Of a stretch of DNA of 57,500 nucleotides, positions 36,331 to 45,758 are shown in pieces. The translations under genes and the position numbers were made by a program. Origin of the DNA: Symbiodinium natans. Taxonomy: Eukaryota; Sar; Dinophyceae; Suessiales; Symbiodiniaceae. The stretch's first letter is position 1. Each line of letters begins with the position of its first letter. The notes beneath the pieces are model-generated. The model worked only from the letters and a program-made list of their open reading frames with translations, was not told the DNA's origin and searched no databases. Where the stretch lies: assembly GCA_905221605.1 (NCBI GenBank), contig CAJNDS010002246.1, forward strand, positions 1,267,429 to 1,324,928, written 5' to 3'.

Positions 36331-36752
36331 GTCTAGAGGGTGGGAGTGCGGGGTTTGGAGGCTTGGGGGGTGTAGGGCTTGTGGTTTAGGGTGTGGGGTT
36401 TAGGGTTTAGGTAAGTTTATGTCTGAGGATCCTATGTAAACTTCAAGTCCTAAAAAAAATCATGAAGGGTTTCGCCCTGATGCCTCTTCGCAAGTCTTTG
36501 TTGCTTTTTGGCCTTAAAGCCTCAAGCTCTAGACCCCGGCTGCTCCGACGTCCCACGAGCTTCCCTCGCGAAGGCGAAAGTCGAGAGTTCGAGCCGGGAT
36601 AGTTGCTGAGGCTTTAGGATTCTAGGAATGAGGGTGTTCAGGTTTAAGGACTCTTAGGTGTTTCAATCCCTGGCGTTGAGGCATGGCAGGATGGTTTTGT
36701 TGGGCTCCTGCGTTGTCTTTCGGTTCGTGCCACCTCTGCGCCTGCGTACTTG

Positions 36753-36857
36753 CCCTAAGGGTCCATGTACCTAATTATTACATACTTGGGCCTTAAAGTA
36801 CCTCCTATACAGGGACTTTAGTGCCCAAGTTTATAATAATGAGGTACATGGACCCTC
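36753..36857. mobile_element. hairpin element, family B, copy 2
   Basis: Same 40-bp arms as 35,612 (CCTAAGGGTCCATGTACCTA / GAGGTACATGGACCCTCGG), loop inverted relative to copy 1. Confidence 0.9.
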
Positions 36858-37007
36858 GGTTGGTTTATGGAGTTTAGGTTTTCAGTACCTACAGGGCTTA
36901 GGCTTGTGCATCGCAGAAGTGACTATGACGATCTTTTGTTTAGGGTTTAGTGGTTTAGGGGTTCAGGGTTTAGGGATCTAGGCAATGTAGGGTAACCCAG
37001 GCCATAA

Positions 37008-37202
37008 GCAGTTCTAAGGTACCTGTGCGGTGCCCCCTCTTCCTACAAACTTCCCCAAACTGGCAGGCACCTTGCGTGGACGTGGACAGGCGGGTGGGAC
37101 ACGAAGTATTCCAGGTTTCCGCAGAAGACACCGACTGCACCCCTGAAGAGCACCATGCCATGCAATACTCATAGCTTTTCGGAGAGCTTGGAAGGGAGCT
37201 GA
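37008..37202 (+). CDS. ORF/exon, 64 codons
   Basis: RYLCGAPSSYKLPQTGRHLA, WTWTGGWDTKYSRFPQKTPT and APLKSTMPCNTHSFSESLEG to TGA. Non-repetitive. The minus strand is also open. Confidence 0.5.
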   Translation, partial: AVLRYLCGAPSSYKLPQTGRHLAWTWTGGWDTKYSRFPQKTPTAPLKSTMPCNTHSFSESLEGS

Positions 37203-37340
37203 GGCCTGAAACATTGTGCTCTTGAGGGTTTAAGGTTTAAGGGTTGCAGGGCTACAGGGTTTAATTGTTTAAGGGTTTATAAAGTTTACGGGCTTAGGTT
37301 TAAGTTCCAGAATTTAAAGGGTCAATGTTGCAGGGTTTAG

Positions 37341-37510
37341 GCAAGAAGTGAGAGGCCCAAAGTGCTCGGAGTGTTCGTGGATTGGGGCCTTGCTGGTCAG
37401 GTGCACGTCGGAAGCCCTTCCGATGGCGGCCAACAGTCAAGGGCTTATGTGCCAGCTCTTTACAGGGATCAGGGGGTTGCATCCAAGCAGAAAGCTCCTC
37501 CATCCCTGAA
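37341..37510 (+). CDS. exon, about 55 codons
   Basis: RPKVLGVFVDWGLAGQVHVG, then SPSDGGQQSRAYVPALYRDQ, then GVASKQKAPPS, into CCCTAAA. Confidence 0.55.
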
Positions 37511-37611
37511 CCCTAAACCCGAAGCCCGTTGCATAAGTCCTTGAACCCTGAACCCTAAACTCTGAACCCTGAAGACTAAACCCTGAAGACTAAACCCTGA
37601 AGCCCCCTAAG

Positions 37612-37762
37612 CCTAAACCCTAAACACCCTAAACACCCTAAACACCCTAAACACCCTAAACACCCTAAACACCCTAAACACCCTAAACACCCTAAACCCC
37701 CTAAACCCCCTAAACCCTAAACCTAAACCCTAGACACCCTAAAACCTATAAGCCCTAAACGG
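37612..37762. repeat. telomere-variant array, 9-mer CACCCTAAA
   Basis: Ten identical 9-mers (37,620-37,700) inside a C-strand block. Confidence 0.95.
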
Positions 37763-37827
37763 GCTACACATAGATCGCAATGTGGGGTTGCGGCCTCAAG
37801 GCCCTTGGAGTCAATGTTTTGGTGTGG

Positions 37828-37909
37828 TTTAGGGTTTAGGGTTTAGGGTTTAGGGTTTAGGGTTTAGGGTTTAGGGTTTAGGGTTTAGGGTTTAGGGTTT
37901 AGGGTTTAG
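37828..37909. repeat. telomeric array (TTTAGGG)
   Basis: Twelve clean units. Confidence 0.98.
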
Positions 37910-37934
37910 GGTTAGAAGAAAAAAACAACACGGC

Positions 37935-38034
37935 CCCAAAGCCCTCGGACCACCATCCTTCCAAGCCCCCCAAAGCCCAGGCTCCTGGTCTTTCGGCGAC
38001 TTCCTCCCGCCCTCCGGAGGCCTGTGCCGCCCTA
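37935..38034 (+). CDS. candidate exon between G and C arrays
   Basis: GPKALGPPSFQAPQSPGSWS, then FGDFLPPSGGLCR; high third-position GC. The array order is reversed here (G before, C after). Confidence 0.4.
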
Positions 38035-38461
38035 AAACCCTAAACCCTAAACCCTAAACCCGGTGTATGAGGATGACAGCGGTTTAGGGTTTAGGGTTTT
38101 AGAGTTTTAGGGTTTAAGGTTTACAGGATTTCCATAATGATGATTTTTTAAGATGATGATTATGCCGACTTCTATAATATTTAGGGTTTTGGGGTCAAGA
38201 GGTTTCTAGGGTTCTTATAAGAGCTCCCAACGACCCTGAACCCTAAACCCCTAAACCCCTCAAACCCCAAACCCCTAAACCCTAAACCCTTAACCCTAAA
38301 CCCCAAACCCTAAACCCTAAACCCCAAACCCTAAACCCTAAACCCACCCGTGGCGGAGGGTTCTCGTGTAAATTGGAGGTTCCCGGGAGTGAGTTGACAT
38401 CTGTAACTGCTCCATCCGCAGGCCCAGAGGGTTTAGGGTTTAGGGTTTAGGATTTAGAGTA

Positions 38462-38560
38462 TCTTGCGTCGAGTCTGCGGTTAGGTCTCTTAGGGCACGC
38501 TGCTCCCACAAAGCTTGCGTGGTTCGAGCTCTCAGCCTTCTGACCCCCGGGGTGCCTTAA
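38462..38560 (+). CDS. candidate terminal exon
   Basis: SCVESAVRSLRARCSHKACV, then VRALSLLTPGVP and TAA. Confidence 0.45.
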   Translation, partial: SCVESAVRSLRARCSHKACVVRALSLLTPGVP

Positions 38561-38757
38561 ATTAGGGCTTTCAGGTTTTTCGGTTTGAGGTTTTTAAGGT
38601 TGTGTTTTTTGTTTTTGTTTTTTGTTGGGTTTTTTGGGGTTTTTGGGGTCTTAGGGTGTTTTGGGTTTTGGGCCTTCAGGGGTTTTAGGGTTTTGGGGTT
38701 TTGGGGCTTGAGGGTTTTGGGGTTTTGGGTCTTTGGGGTTTTCAGAGTTTGGGGTGG

Positions 38758-38860
38758 TGTATCTCCCTCACTCGGACAGGCGTCACAGGCCCTTCGCCCG
38801 GCTGCCCAGGAGAAGATTCAGGTGTGGAGAGGTTTGAGGCTGGGGCTTGCTTTTGCCTGA
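38758..38860 (+). CDS. candidate terminal exon
   Basis: VSPSLGQASQALRPAAQEKI, then QVWRGLRLGLAFA and TGA. The frame runs upstream into T/G-rich repeat (38,585-38,750) that is unlikely to be coding. Confidence 0.5.
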
Positions 38861-39089
38861 AACCTAGTAGGACCTAAAGCCCTAAGCTTGGTCATAGTCT
38901 CAATAAGATTCTAAATTTCCCTTTCAGTATTATCCCAACCATGAACTAGTAAGGTGCCTGGGTTCAGGGTTTAGGGTTCGAGGTTTGACAGGCAAGCAGC
39001 TTTCTCGGGGTAAACTTCACGGCAGACCGAGGCATACTTAAGCTTGAGACCAGATCAAATGAGAACCTAAACCCTACGAACCCTAAACC

Positions 39090-39249
39090 CCCAAGTCCAA
39101 CTCCCAGAACGAGTTCCGTCTGTTTCAATACACCCGTCTGCCCTGGGGACTGAGAGCCCCACAATTTCTGCAGCAGCCTCCAGCCCTGCATCCCGAACTC
39201 CCAAACTCCCCCCTCACAAAAAAAACACGAAAGCCAAAGAGGGAAACCC
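39090..39249 (+). CDS. candidate exon, faintly reverse-transcriptase-like
   Basis: NEFRLFQYTRLPWGLRAPQF, then LQQPPALHPELPNSPL. YTRLPWGLRxAPxF resembles the conserved segment before the catalytic motif of LTR-element reverse transcriptases, but no catalytic motif is nearby. The minus strand is open too. Confidence 0.35.
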
Positions 39250-39316
39250 CTAAACCCTAAACCCTAAACCCTAAACCCTAAACCCTAAACCCTAAACCCT
39301 AAACCCTAAACCCTAG
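39248..39316. repeat. telomeric array (CCCTAAA)
   Basis: Ten clean units. Confidence 0.98.
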
Positions 39317-39356
39317 AAGACAAGCTTAGAAGTTCTCAAGACATGTCTGTGGCACG

Positions 39357-39497
39357 ATGGCGGCCGCTCCTCCCTTTGAGACGTCCTACGCAGGGCGGAT
39401 GCCCGAATGTTTCGAGGCTTCAGAAGTTTCCCTGTCATACAAACCCCTAAGCCCTAAACCCTCATTTTGTGAAGTCCCAAAACCCCGAACAACCTGA
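39357..39497 (+). CDS. candidate exon, 46 codons
   Basis: MAAAPPFETSYAGRMPECFE, then ASEVSLSYKP, then a telomere-like stretch and TGA. The frame is open upstream of the ATG. Confidence 0.5.
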   Translation: MAAAPPFETSYAGRMPECFEASEVSLSYKPLSPKPSFCEVPKPRTT

Positions 39498-39504
39498 TCC
39501 TGAG

Positions 39505-39610
39505 GTGCGCCGCCTTGGTCCAGCTCGGGGCGAAATGGACAGTGGACCTTTGGGACTACTGAGCCGGCGGTTCCCGCATGTATGTGTGCGTGCGCGTTTG
39601 TTCTCAGGAT
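39505..39610 (+). CDS. candidate exon
   Basis: VRRLGPARGEMDSGPLGLLS, then RRFPHVCVRARLFSG; donor GTGTAAAG. A (AGATAGTA)n microsatellite follows (39,675-39,724). Confidence 0.5.
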
Positions 39611-39946
39611 GTGTAAAGTTTATAGGGTTTTGAGAGTCAGTGTTGCAGGTAGCAATCTGGGGCCATGAAGCACAGGATATAGTAAGATAGTCAGATAGTA
39701 AGATAGTAGGATAGTAAGCTAGTCTAACCCCTATAGGCCCAAAGGAAAAGATGGGTTCAGGGTTTAGGGTTTAGGGCTTTTTGTTTAGGGGCTTACTTCT
39801 TACTGTTCCAAAAGCAAAGAGCGTGCAACAACCCCAATCCCGAACAAAACCTACCGCCCAACTTGCTAAACCCGAAAACCCCACCAAGCCCCAGCAAAAC
39901 CCTTAAGACCCCAAGCCTACATAAGCCTCAAAATCCCAAGCCTCCT

Positions 39947-40040
39947 GAATTCCCACCTAGGAGACAGGGGTTTTCCCAAAGCGGAGCTCCTCTCAGGGAC
40001 GACAAAACCCAGAAGGCTTCGAGGCCTGGAGACAAAAAGG
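39947..40040 (+). CDS. candidate exon before a long G array
   Basis: FPPRRQGFSQSGAPLRDDKT, then QKASRPGDKK, donor G|GTTTAGGG at 40,041. Confidence 0.5.
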
Positions 40041-40146
40041 GTTTAGGGTTTAGGGTTTAGGGTTTAGGGTTTAGGGTTTAGGGTTTAGGGTTTAGGGTTT
40101 AGGGTTTAGGGTTTAGGGTTTAGGGTTTAGGGTTTAGGGTTTAGGA
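40038..40146. repeat. telomeric array (TTTAGGG)
   Basis: Fifteen clean units. Confidence 0.98.
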
Positions 40147-40335
40147 GGCCCTTGGCTGACGTTTGAGGGTTTCAGGGTTTCAGGGTTTGACAAGAGGGTT
40201 TGAGGGTTCGAGGTGGGGTTGGGTCTTTTAGGGGTTTCAGGGTTTGAGGGGCTTCAGGGCATTGGGTTAAGGATTTCGGGTCTGGGGCTGGGGTTCGAGG
40301 CTAAAAGTTAGTTTAGGGGGCTCTTTGCTTAACAG

Positions 40336-40411
40336 CCCAAGGGCAGTTTCCCACTGCGCTCTGCATGCCTCTATGAGGACTACTGCTTCGGGGCCTCCAT
40401 GCCTCCATACA
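40336..40411 (+). CDS. candidate exon with good acceptor
   Basis: After CTCTTTGCTTAACAG; PKGSFPLRSACLYEDYCFGA, then SMPPYT, into CCCTAAA. Confidence 0.55.
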
Positions 40412-40485
40412 CCCTAAACCCTGAACCCTAAACCGTAAACCTCCTGAACCCTAAACCGTAAACCTCCTGAACCCTAAACCCTAAA

Positions 40486-40533
40486 CCCTTACATCGTCCG
40501 TCCTCAAAGGCGGCCACGTGCGCTATGGGAGGT
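40486..40533 (-). repeat. inverted copy of exon end plus donor plus telomere
   Basis: Minus-strand copy of 33,964-34,010: coding tail (IAHVAAFEDGR), GTAAGG donor and the start of the telomeric block. Then GGGAGGTGTCGATCCTTAAA repeats at 40,527 and 41,251. Confidence 0.85.
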
Positions 40534-40552
40534 GTCGATCCTTAAACCCTAT

Positions 40553-40645
40553 CTTCTGTTTCTTGGGCGTTGGGTGCGCTCCTTTTGCCTTGGGCCCAGT
40601 AGTACCCAACGGGGTCAACACTCGGAGCTCCGAGGCTTCAAGTTT
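40553..40645 (+). CDS. candidate exon
   Basis: LLFLGRWVRSFCLGPSSTQR, then GQHSELRGFKF. Confidence 0.4.
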
Positions 40646-40658
40646 TTTTCTTGCCGCT

Positions 40659-40950
40659 TTAGGGTTTAGGGTTTAGGGTTTAGGGTTTAGGGTTTAGGGT
40701 TTACGGTTTACGGTTTAGGGTTTAGGGTTTAGGGTTTTAGGGTTTTAGGGTTTAGGGTTCATGGGGTTTAGGGTGTAGGGTTCATAGGGTTTTTGGTTTG
40801 TTCTGGCCACTTTAGGTTTTAGGGTTTATAGGGTTTTTAGGGTTTATAGGGTTTTTTAGGGTTTATAGGGTTTATAGGGTTTTTGGGGTTTTTAGGGTTT
40901 TTGGTGTTTTTTAGGGTTTTTCAGGGTTTAGAGGGTTTAGAGTTTAAGTT
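40659..40950. repeat. degenerate telomeric block (TTTAGGG, TATAGGGTTTT)
   Basis: Clean units first, then GGGTTTATA/GGGTTTTTA variants. 40,951-41,282 holds poly-G (41,231-41,250) and small hairpins, no gene. Confidence 0.9.
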
Positions 40951-41364
40951 TAGGAGCGCAAGTCCCGCGTCCGGGTACCCTCCTACACGTTACTTGTTTC
41001 TTTTGTTCTTTGTATTTTATTCGGTGGAGGGCGGGGGGGGTGGTCCTGAGTGCCTACTAGCTAGGACCACTATCGCCCCTCAAAAGTGTTGGGATCCCTT
41101 TTGCTTACACAACAAATGAGCATCCTTTCTGTTGCTAGGTTTCTGGAGGCAACCTAGATTACAAAGCCCAGTCTGACGGCGAAACAAACAGAGGCTAGCG
41201 AAGTCTGTAGATCATGAGCATACATTGGTGGGGGTGGGGGGGGGGGGGGGTGGGAGGTGTCGATCCTTAAACCCTATTAGACGAACCCTAGACCCTAAAC
41301 CCTAAACCCTCAACCCTAAACCCTAAACCCCAAACCCCAAACCCTAAACCCTAAACCCTAAACC

Positions 41365-41458
41365 GCGGTTATCCTTGAACCTCGTTTCCTTACCAATGTC
41401 GCAACATTGCAGCTCGCGCAAGCTGAGACCCGAAGGATGATGAAGCCCCAAAGCCCGG
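41365..41458 (+). CDS. exon between C and G arrays
   Basis: AVILEPRFLTNVATLQLAQA, then ETRRMMKPQSP; directly preceded by CCCTAAACC and followed by GG|GTTTAGGG (41,459). Helical, balanced. Confidence 0.65.
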
Positions 41459-41536
41459 GTTTAGGGTTTAGGGTTTAGGGTTTAGGGTTTGGGGTTTGGG
41501 GTTTAGGGTTTAGGGTTTAGGGTTCAGGGGTATCAA

Positions 41537-41635
41537 GAGATGTAAAAGGAGTCTGGAAGGGGACTAGCCACATTGCGATGCCACCTCGGTTCCTTCCCCA
41601 GAAGAAAAACCGTAGGGACCCCACAAAAACTACAT
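41537..41635 (+). CDS. candidate terminal exon (frame uncertain)
   Basis: KGVWKGTSHIAMPPRFLPQK, then KNRRDPTKTT and TAA. Another frame (41,549-41,727) is open for 58 codons. Confidence 0.4.
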
Positions 41636-41730
41636 AAACACAAGGATCTTGCAAAGAAGGGCTTTCGGAATCCCCTTTGGGGTCCTTACGTTTGTGTGAT
41701 TTTGGAACCCCTAAACAGAGAGCCTTAACC

Positions 41731-41788
41731 AGGCGTAGCTCTCAGCATGATTGGTTGCAGCCAACATCCAAGCCGACTAGCTTTGTGG
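41731..41788 (+). CDS. candidate small exon
   Basis: GVALSMIGCSQHPSRLALW, up to GTTTAGGG. Confidence 0.35.
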
Positions 41789-41855
41789 TTTAGGGTTTAG
41801 GGTTTAGGGTTTAGGTTTCAACTGTAGTCGCGCACGACCCGTAGTCAGACAATGA

Positions 41856-41939
41856 CTGTTCCCACCTGACATTGACTCTTCCGACATGTCGCCGCCATGT
41901 CCGATGATCATGGACGCATCTGGGAGGACAGGGCTTGTC
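41856..41939 (+). CDS. candidate exon between G arrays
   Basis: LFPPDIDSSDMSPPCPMIMD, then ASGRTGLV, donor GTTTAGGG at 41,940. Confidence 0.45.
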
Positions 41940-42332
41940 GTTTAGGGTTTAGGGTTTAGGGTTTAGGGTTTGGGGTTTGGGGTTTAGGGTTTAGGGTTTA
42001 GGGGGCTTGTCTTGGCTTTCTTCCTATATCACCCTTGGGGAATATTTTTTTATTTTTGTTCTTATAAAAAACCAATAGAGGACATGTAAGATATTAGTTT
42101 TATTCAGGTTCAAAGGGGAGTATAGCTTCTGGCTGACCCTTAGGGCTTCAACCTTTTGGGTCTTTGTAGAGAAACGACGATAAGGAGCCTAAAAGTTAAG
42201 CTTTTTAGGGGGAGGGGTCCAGAAGTCAGCCAAAATCTGGTTTAGAAGTTTGGCGCCCTGAGGGACATGATCTATCCCCTTAGCCCTGAACGACCAGCAG
42301 AGCATCATCCTAACTACCTCGTAACCTACGAA

Positions 42333-42451
42333 TTGCTCAAGAACCCCGAAAAAATTGAAAATCATTCTTCCTCATTATCGGGACTATTATCCCCCTAAAA
42401 CCTAAACCCTGAACCCTGAACCCTAAAGGGGGGGGGGGGTTCTTTAAGCAA
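42333..42451. mobile_element. hairpin element, family F, with telomeric core
   Basis: Ends TTGCTCAAGAACCCC and GGGGTTCTTTAAGCAA; the middle holds CCCTGAACCCTGAACCCTAAA and G13. 42,004-42,332 is AT-richer with an imperfect foldback (GGCTGACCC… / …GTCAGCC, 42,131-42,238) and no gene. Confidence 0.7.
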
Positions 42452-42514
42452 CTAGTAGTAGCTCAGGCAAAAGGGGGGGGGCCTCGTCAGCTCTTAGTTG
42501 GCTTAAAGTCTAAA

Positions 42515-42717
42515 GTCACATGGCCCCTTAATATGGTCCCTCACCTCCCTTGAAAGGTTTAGGGTGTAGGGTTTAGGGTTTAGTTACATGGGCCCTTCAT
42601 ATGGTCCCCAACCTCCTTCAAAGGGTTCTGATTATGGGCTCTTAGTGTGTGTCGGGTATGTCAGGGGTATATGCGGGGCCCCCGTTTACGGGCCCATACT
42701 CAGGGACCATGTAACTA
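42515..42717. mobile_element. hairpin element E with telomeric insert
   Basis: Left end ACATGGCCCCTTAATATGGT (42,518) is repeated as ACATGGGCCCTTCATATGGT (42,586) across a 28-bp TTTAGGG patch (42,558-42,585). The right end …AGGGACCATGTAACTA is inverted to both. Confidence 0.8.
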
Positions 42718-42804
42718 CCCTTAGAAAAGGGGGCTCGTTTCACATCTTAGTGGAACATGCACCACCCCTGTGAGGTAGACAAGCTAAATCCTTGACCCTA
42801 AACC

Positions 42805-44139
42805 GACAGAGAGACAGAGAGACAGAGGGACAGAGAGGGACAGAGAGGAGGGACAGAGAGGAGGGACAGAGAGGAGGGACAGAGAGGAGGGACAGAGAGG
42901 AGGGACAGAGAGGAGGGACAGAGAGGAGGGACAGAGAGGGACGACAGAGAGGGACGACAGAGAGGGACGACAGAGAGGGACGACAGAGAGGGACATAGAG
43001 GCACGACAGAGGGACAGAGAGGGACAGAGAGGGAGAGAGAGGGAGAGAGGGGAGAGAGGGAGAGGGAGAGGGAGAGAGGGAGAGAGGGGAGAGAGAGGGA
43101 GAGAGGGGAAGCCGAGGAGAGAGGGAGAGAGGGAGAGAGGGAGAGGAGGGGGGGGAGAGGGGGGAGAGAGGGAGAGAGGGAGGGAGAGGGGAGAGGGGAA
43201 GAAGAGGGAGAGAGAGAGAGGGAGAGAGGGAGAGAGGGAGAGAGGGAGAGAGGGAGGAGGAGGGGAGGGAGAGGGAGAGAGGGAGTGAGAGAGGGAGAGA
43301 GGGAGAGAGGGAGAGAGAGGAGAGAGGGGAGGGGGAGAGAGGGGAGAGGGAGAGAGGAGGAGGAGAGGGACGAGAGAGGGAGGAGAGAGGGAGAGAGGAG
43401 AGGAGAGGGAGGAGAGGGAGAGAGGGGAGAGAGGTGACTGAGAGGGAAGAGGGAGAGAGGAGGAGAGAGGGAGAGAGGGAGAGAGGGAGAGGGATGAGAG
43501 GGAGAGGAGGGAGAGAGGGAGAGAGGGAGCAGAGAGAGGGAGAGGGGGAGGAGAGGAGAGAGGAGGGAGAGGGAGAGAGGAGGGAGGAGAGGGAGAGAGG
43601 AGGGGAGAGAGGGAGAGAGGGAGAGAGGGAGAGAGGGGAGAGAGGGAGAGAGGGAGAGAGAGGAGGGGAGAGAGGGAGAGGAGAGAGGGAGAGAGGGATG
43701 AGAGGGAGAGAGAGTGGAGGGAGAGAGGGAGAGAGAGAGGGAGAGAGGGAGAGAGGGAGAGAGGGAGAGGGAGAGAGGGAGGAGGGAGAGGAGGGAGAGA
43801 GAGGGAGAGAGGGAGAGAGGAGAGGAGAGGGAGAGAGGGAGGAGGGAGAGAGGGAGAGAGGGAGAGAGGGAGAGAGAGAGAGACGGAGAGAGAGGAGAGA
43901 GGGAGAGGAGGGAGAGAGGGAGAGAGGGGAGAGCGGGAGAGAGAGAGGGAGAGGGAGAGAGGGAGAGAGGGGGAGAGGGAGAGAGGGAGAGAGGAGGGGG
44001 AGAGAGGGGGGAGAGGGGGCGAGGGGGGAGGGGGAGAGGGGGAGAGGGGGAGAGGGGGAGAGGGGGAGGGGAGAGGGGGAGAGGGGGAGAGGGGGAGAGA
44101 GGGAGAGAGGGAAGATAGAGAAGGAGGGAAAGAGGAGAG
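42805..44139. repeat. 1.3-kb GA-rich simple repeat
   Basis: All-purine + strand: GACAGAGAGGAGG units at first, then GGGAGAGA. No stops in several frames, giving Ser/Leu/Pro or Glu/Arg ORFs up to 490 codons that are artefacts. Confidence 0.99.
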
Positions 44140-44254
44140 GCGGATTCTGGAGAGCAGATGGCTCATGCACATGCGTACTGCTTAGCATTGGCATAATTGA
44201 TTTCTTGTGCATCGGCCGCAGCTTCTTTGCTCAAAGTCCATCTTTGTTCCGCAG

Positions 44255-44628
44255 TTCCGCGCCACTACCTTTTCAAACATGGGCGGCGCCTTGTCAAAAA
44301 GCCCGAGTGCTACTTCTATGACGACGAGGAGGACGTTTGGCGGAGGTGGGAAGGGCGTATGTGGCGGTGGGCACATGTGTATTGCTACTGTGGCTGCATG
44401 GAAGCCTATGAAGGTTGGTGGCCGGAAAGGGAGGAGGGACGACTGGAGAACGACTGCATGTACGTGTGGTCGAGCAGGAAGCCACCAACTCTGGAGGAGT
44501 GGGAGGAGGAACGGTGGTATGCCCGTCGGCAGTGGAAGGCGTGGCAAAAGCAGCAGGTGATGGCAGCGCGCCTGACCTCCAAGCTCCCTGCCGGAGTGAT
44601 GGACATCGTCCAGGCGGCTGTCAGCTAA
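44255..44628 (+). CDS. terminal exon, 123 codons, Trp-rich protein
   Basis: Begins after a good acceptor (CTTTGTTCCGCAG). Contains HYLFKHGRRLVKKPECYFYD, a Trp/Arg/Glu-rich middle (WRRWEGRMWRW, EEWEEERWYARRQWKAWQKQ) and ends MDIVQAAVS-TAA. Strong third-position GC and no repeats. I do not recognise the family. In another frame MGGALSKSPSATSM… is open but with poorer codon use. Confidence 0.75.
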
Positions 44629-44768
44629 GGCGAAGCAGTCGGGCGGCGTTCGCCCCCCCCAAAAAGCTGTGGTTGGCTGAAAGTTGCTGAGCAACTTGCT
44701 GCTGGGCGCTTGAAGAGCAACAGAAATCTCTTGTCATTTAGCAACGACCGCACGGATTCTCGTCAGTT

Positions 44769-45014
44769 TTGCGACCTGCGATCTTAATTCAGTGGGAGCG
44801 GCTGTTGCTGTCGCATGGGTTGCGCAGCGGCGAACAGCACATTTTCCAGGATAAAAAGCCTTGTCCGTACTCTCGATTGGCACCCTTTTCCCAAAGACAG
44901 GTTCGGGATTGGCACGGGCATGGTTTCTGCATGATTCGCTTGCGCGAGATTCGCATTCCGGATCCGTTCATCCGGCTCACCACAGCAGCACAGGGCACCA
45001 CACAGCAGCTTTAG
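44769..45014 (+). CDS. ORF, 81 codons, strand uncertain
   Basis: IQWERLLLSHGLRSGEQHIF, then RQVRDWHGHGFCMIRLREIR, to TAG. Good third-position GC, but it may be the 3' untranslated part of the gene above; the minus strand is open too. Confidence 0.4.
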   Translation: MRPAILIQWERLLLSHGLRSGEQHIFQDKKPCPYSRLAPFSQRQVRDWHGHGFCMIRLREIRIPDPFIRLTTAAQGTTQQL

Positions 45015-45610
45015 TGATTTGCTGACCATTTTGGGCTGTCACAGACCCTCCATTAAGGCCAAGACATAGGTACTTTCGCGAGTTTCGCGGTCTGGCAAAC
45101 CTGCGACTTTTGACCCACTTAGCAGCCGTGAACCCCCCCCTCCCCACATGGAAAAATTTTGCGTTCGGGCTGAAACGTGAACATTTTCGCTAGTTTCGCT
45201 CCCTTGAAAAGCCCCCCCAAGTTTTTCGGATTTTTGGCCATGTTAGTTTCCGCAACTTTGAAAGCCCCTGAAATGGTTAACTTTAACGACGCAAACCCTC
45301 AATTGAGGCAAAAACCTAAGGGCGGTGGCCTTGGACACCCCCCCCCCCCAAATAGCCCCCGAGTGGCAAGGTTCATAAATCCTCAACTAGGGCAAAAACA
45401 TGGGGATTTGGGGATTTTCGCTAGGTTGGCGGCCTTAAAAACCCACCAAATGGCTGATTTTTGTGATTGTTTCACCATTTCGGGCATTCACAGACCCTCA
45501 ACTAAAGCAAAGAGACCATAGGGATTTCGCTAGCTTGGCGGCTATGCAAAACCAGCCAAACGTCCAAATTTAGTGATCGAGTTTTGACCCTTTTTGGCTG
45601 TCACTTTGAC
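45014..45610. repeat. degenerate tandem repeat, about 110-150 bp unit
   Basis: Four to five diverged copies marked by TTTCGCTAGTTTCGC / TTTCGCTAGCTTGGCGGC, by ACCATTT.GGGC.TTCACAGACCCTC and by AACTA(A/G)GGCAAA. No gene. Confidence 0.75.
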
Positions 45611-45684
45611 ACAAACAAACCGCAAACCAAAAAAAACACATTCAAATCTAGGCAGGCTAACAAAACACAACCACATACGCTAAA

Positions 45685-45758
45685 ATGCATCTTGCAATTC
45701 GGGGCGCGGCCCTTTACGAGAAGATTACAAAAGCGATGAATTTACTTGGGCGCCAGCT
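45685..45758 (+). CDS. exon a, probable 5' exon of the 45-51 kb gene
   Basis: ATG-started MHLAIRGAALYEKITKAMNL, then LGRQ; helical, high third-position GC. Ends in phase 2 at a GC donor (GCGCTGG). The frame is open upstream of the ATG, so the true start may be earlier. Assignment to the same gene as the later exons is by neighbourhood. Confidence 0.65.

Noticed and set aside
39090-39249. Retrotransposon
   Set aside because: Only one RT-like phrase; no catalytic motif, integrase, long terminal repeats or length. Kept as an exon with a note.
42740-44212. 490- and 462-codon minus-strand ORFs and 295-codon + ORF
   Set aside because: Pure translation of a GA simple repeat (Ser/Leu/Pro or Glu/Arg/Gly); no compositional sign of protein.
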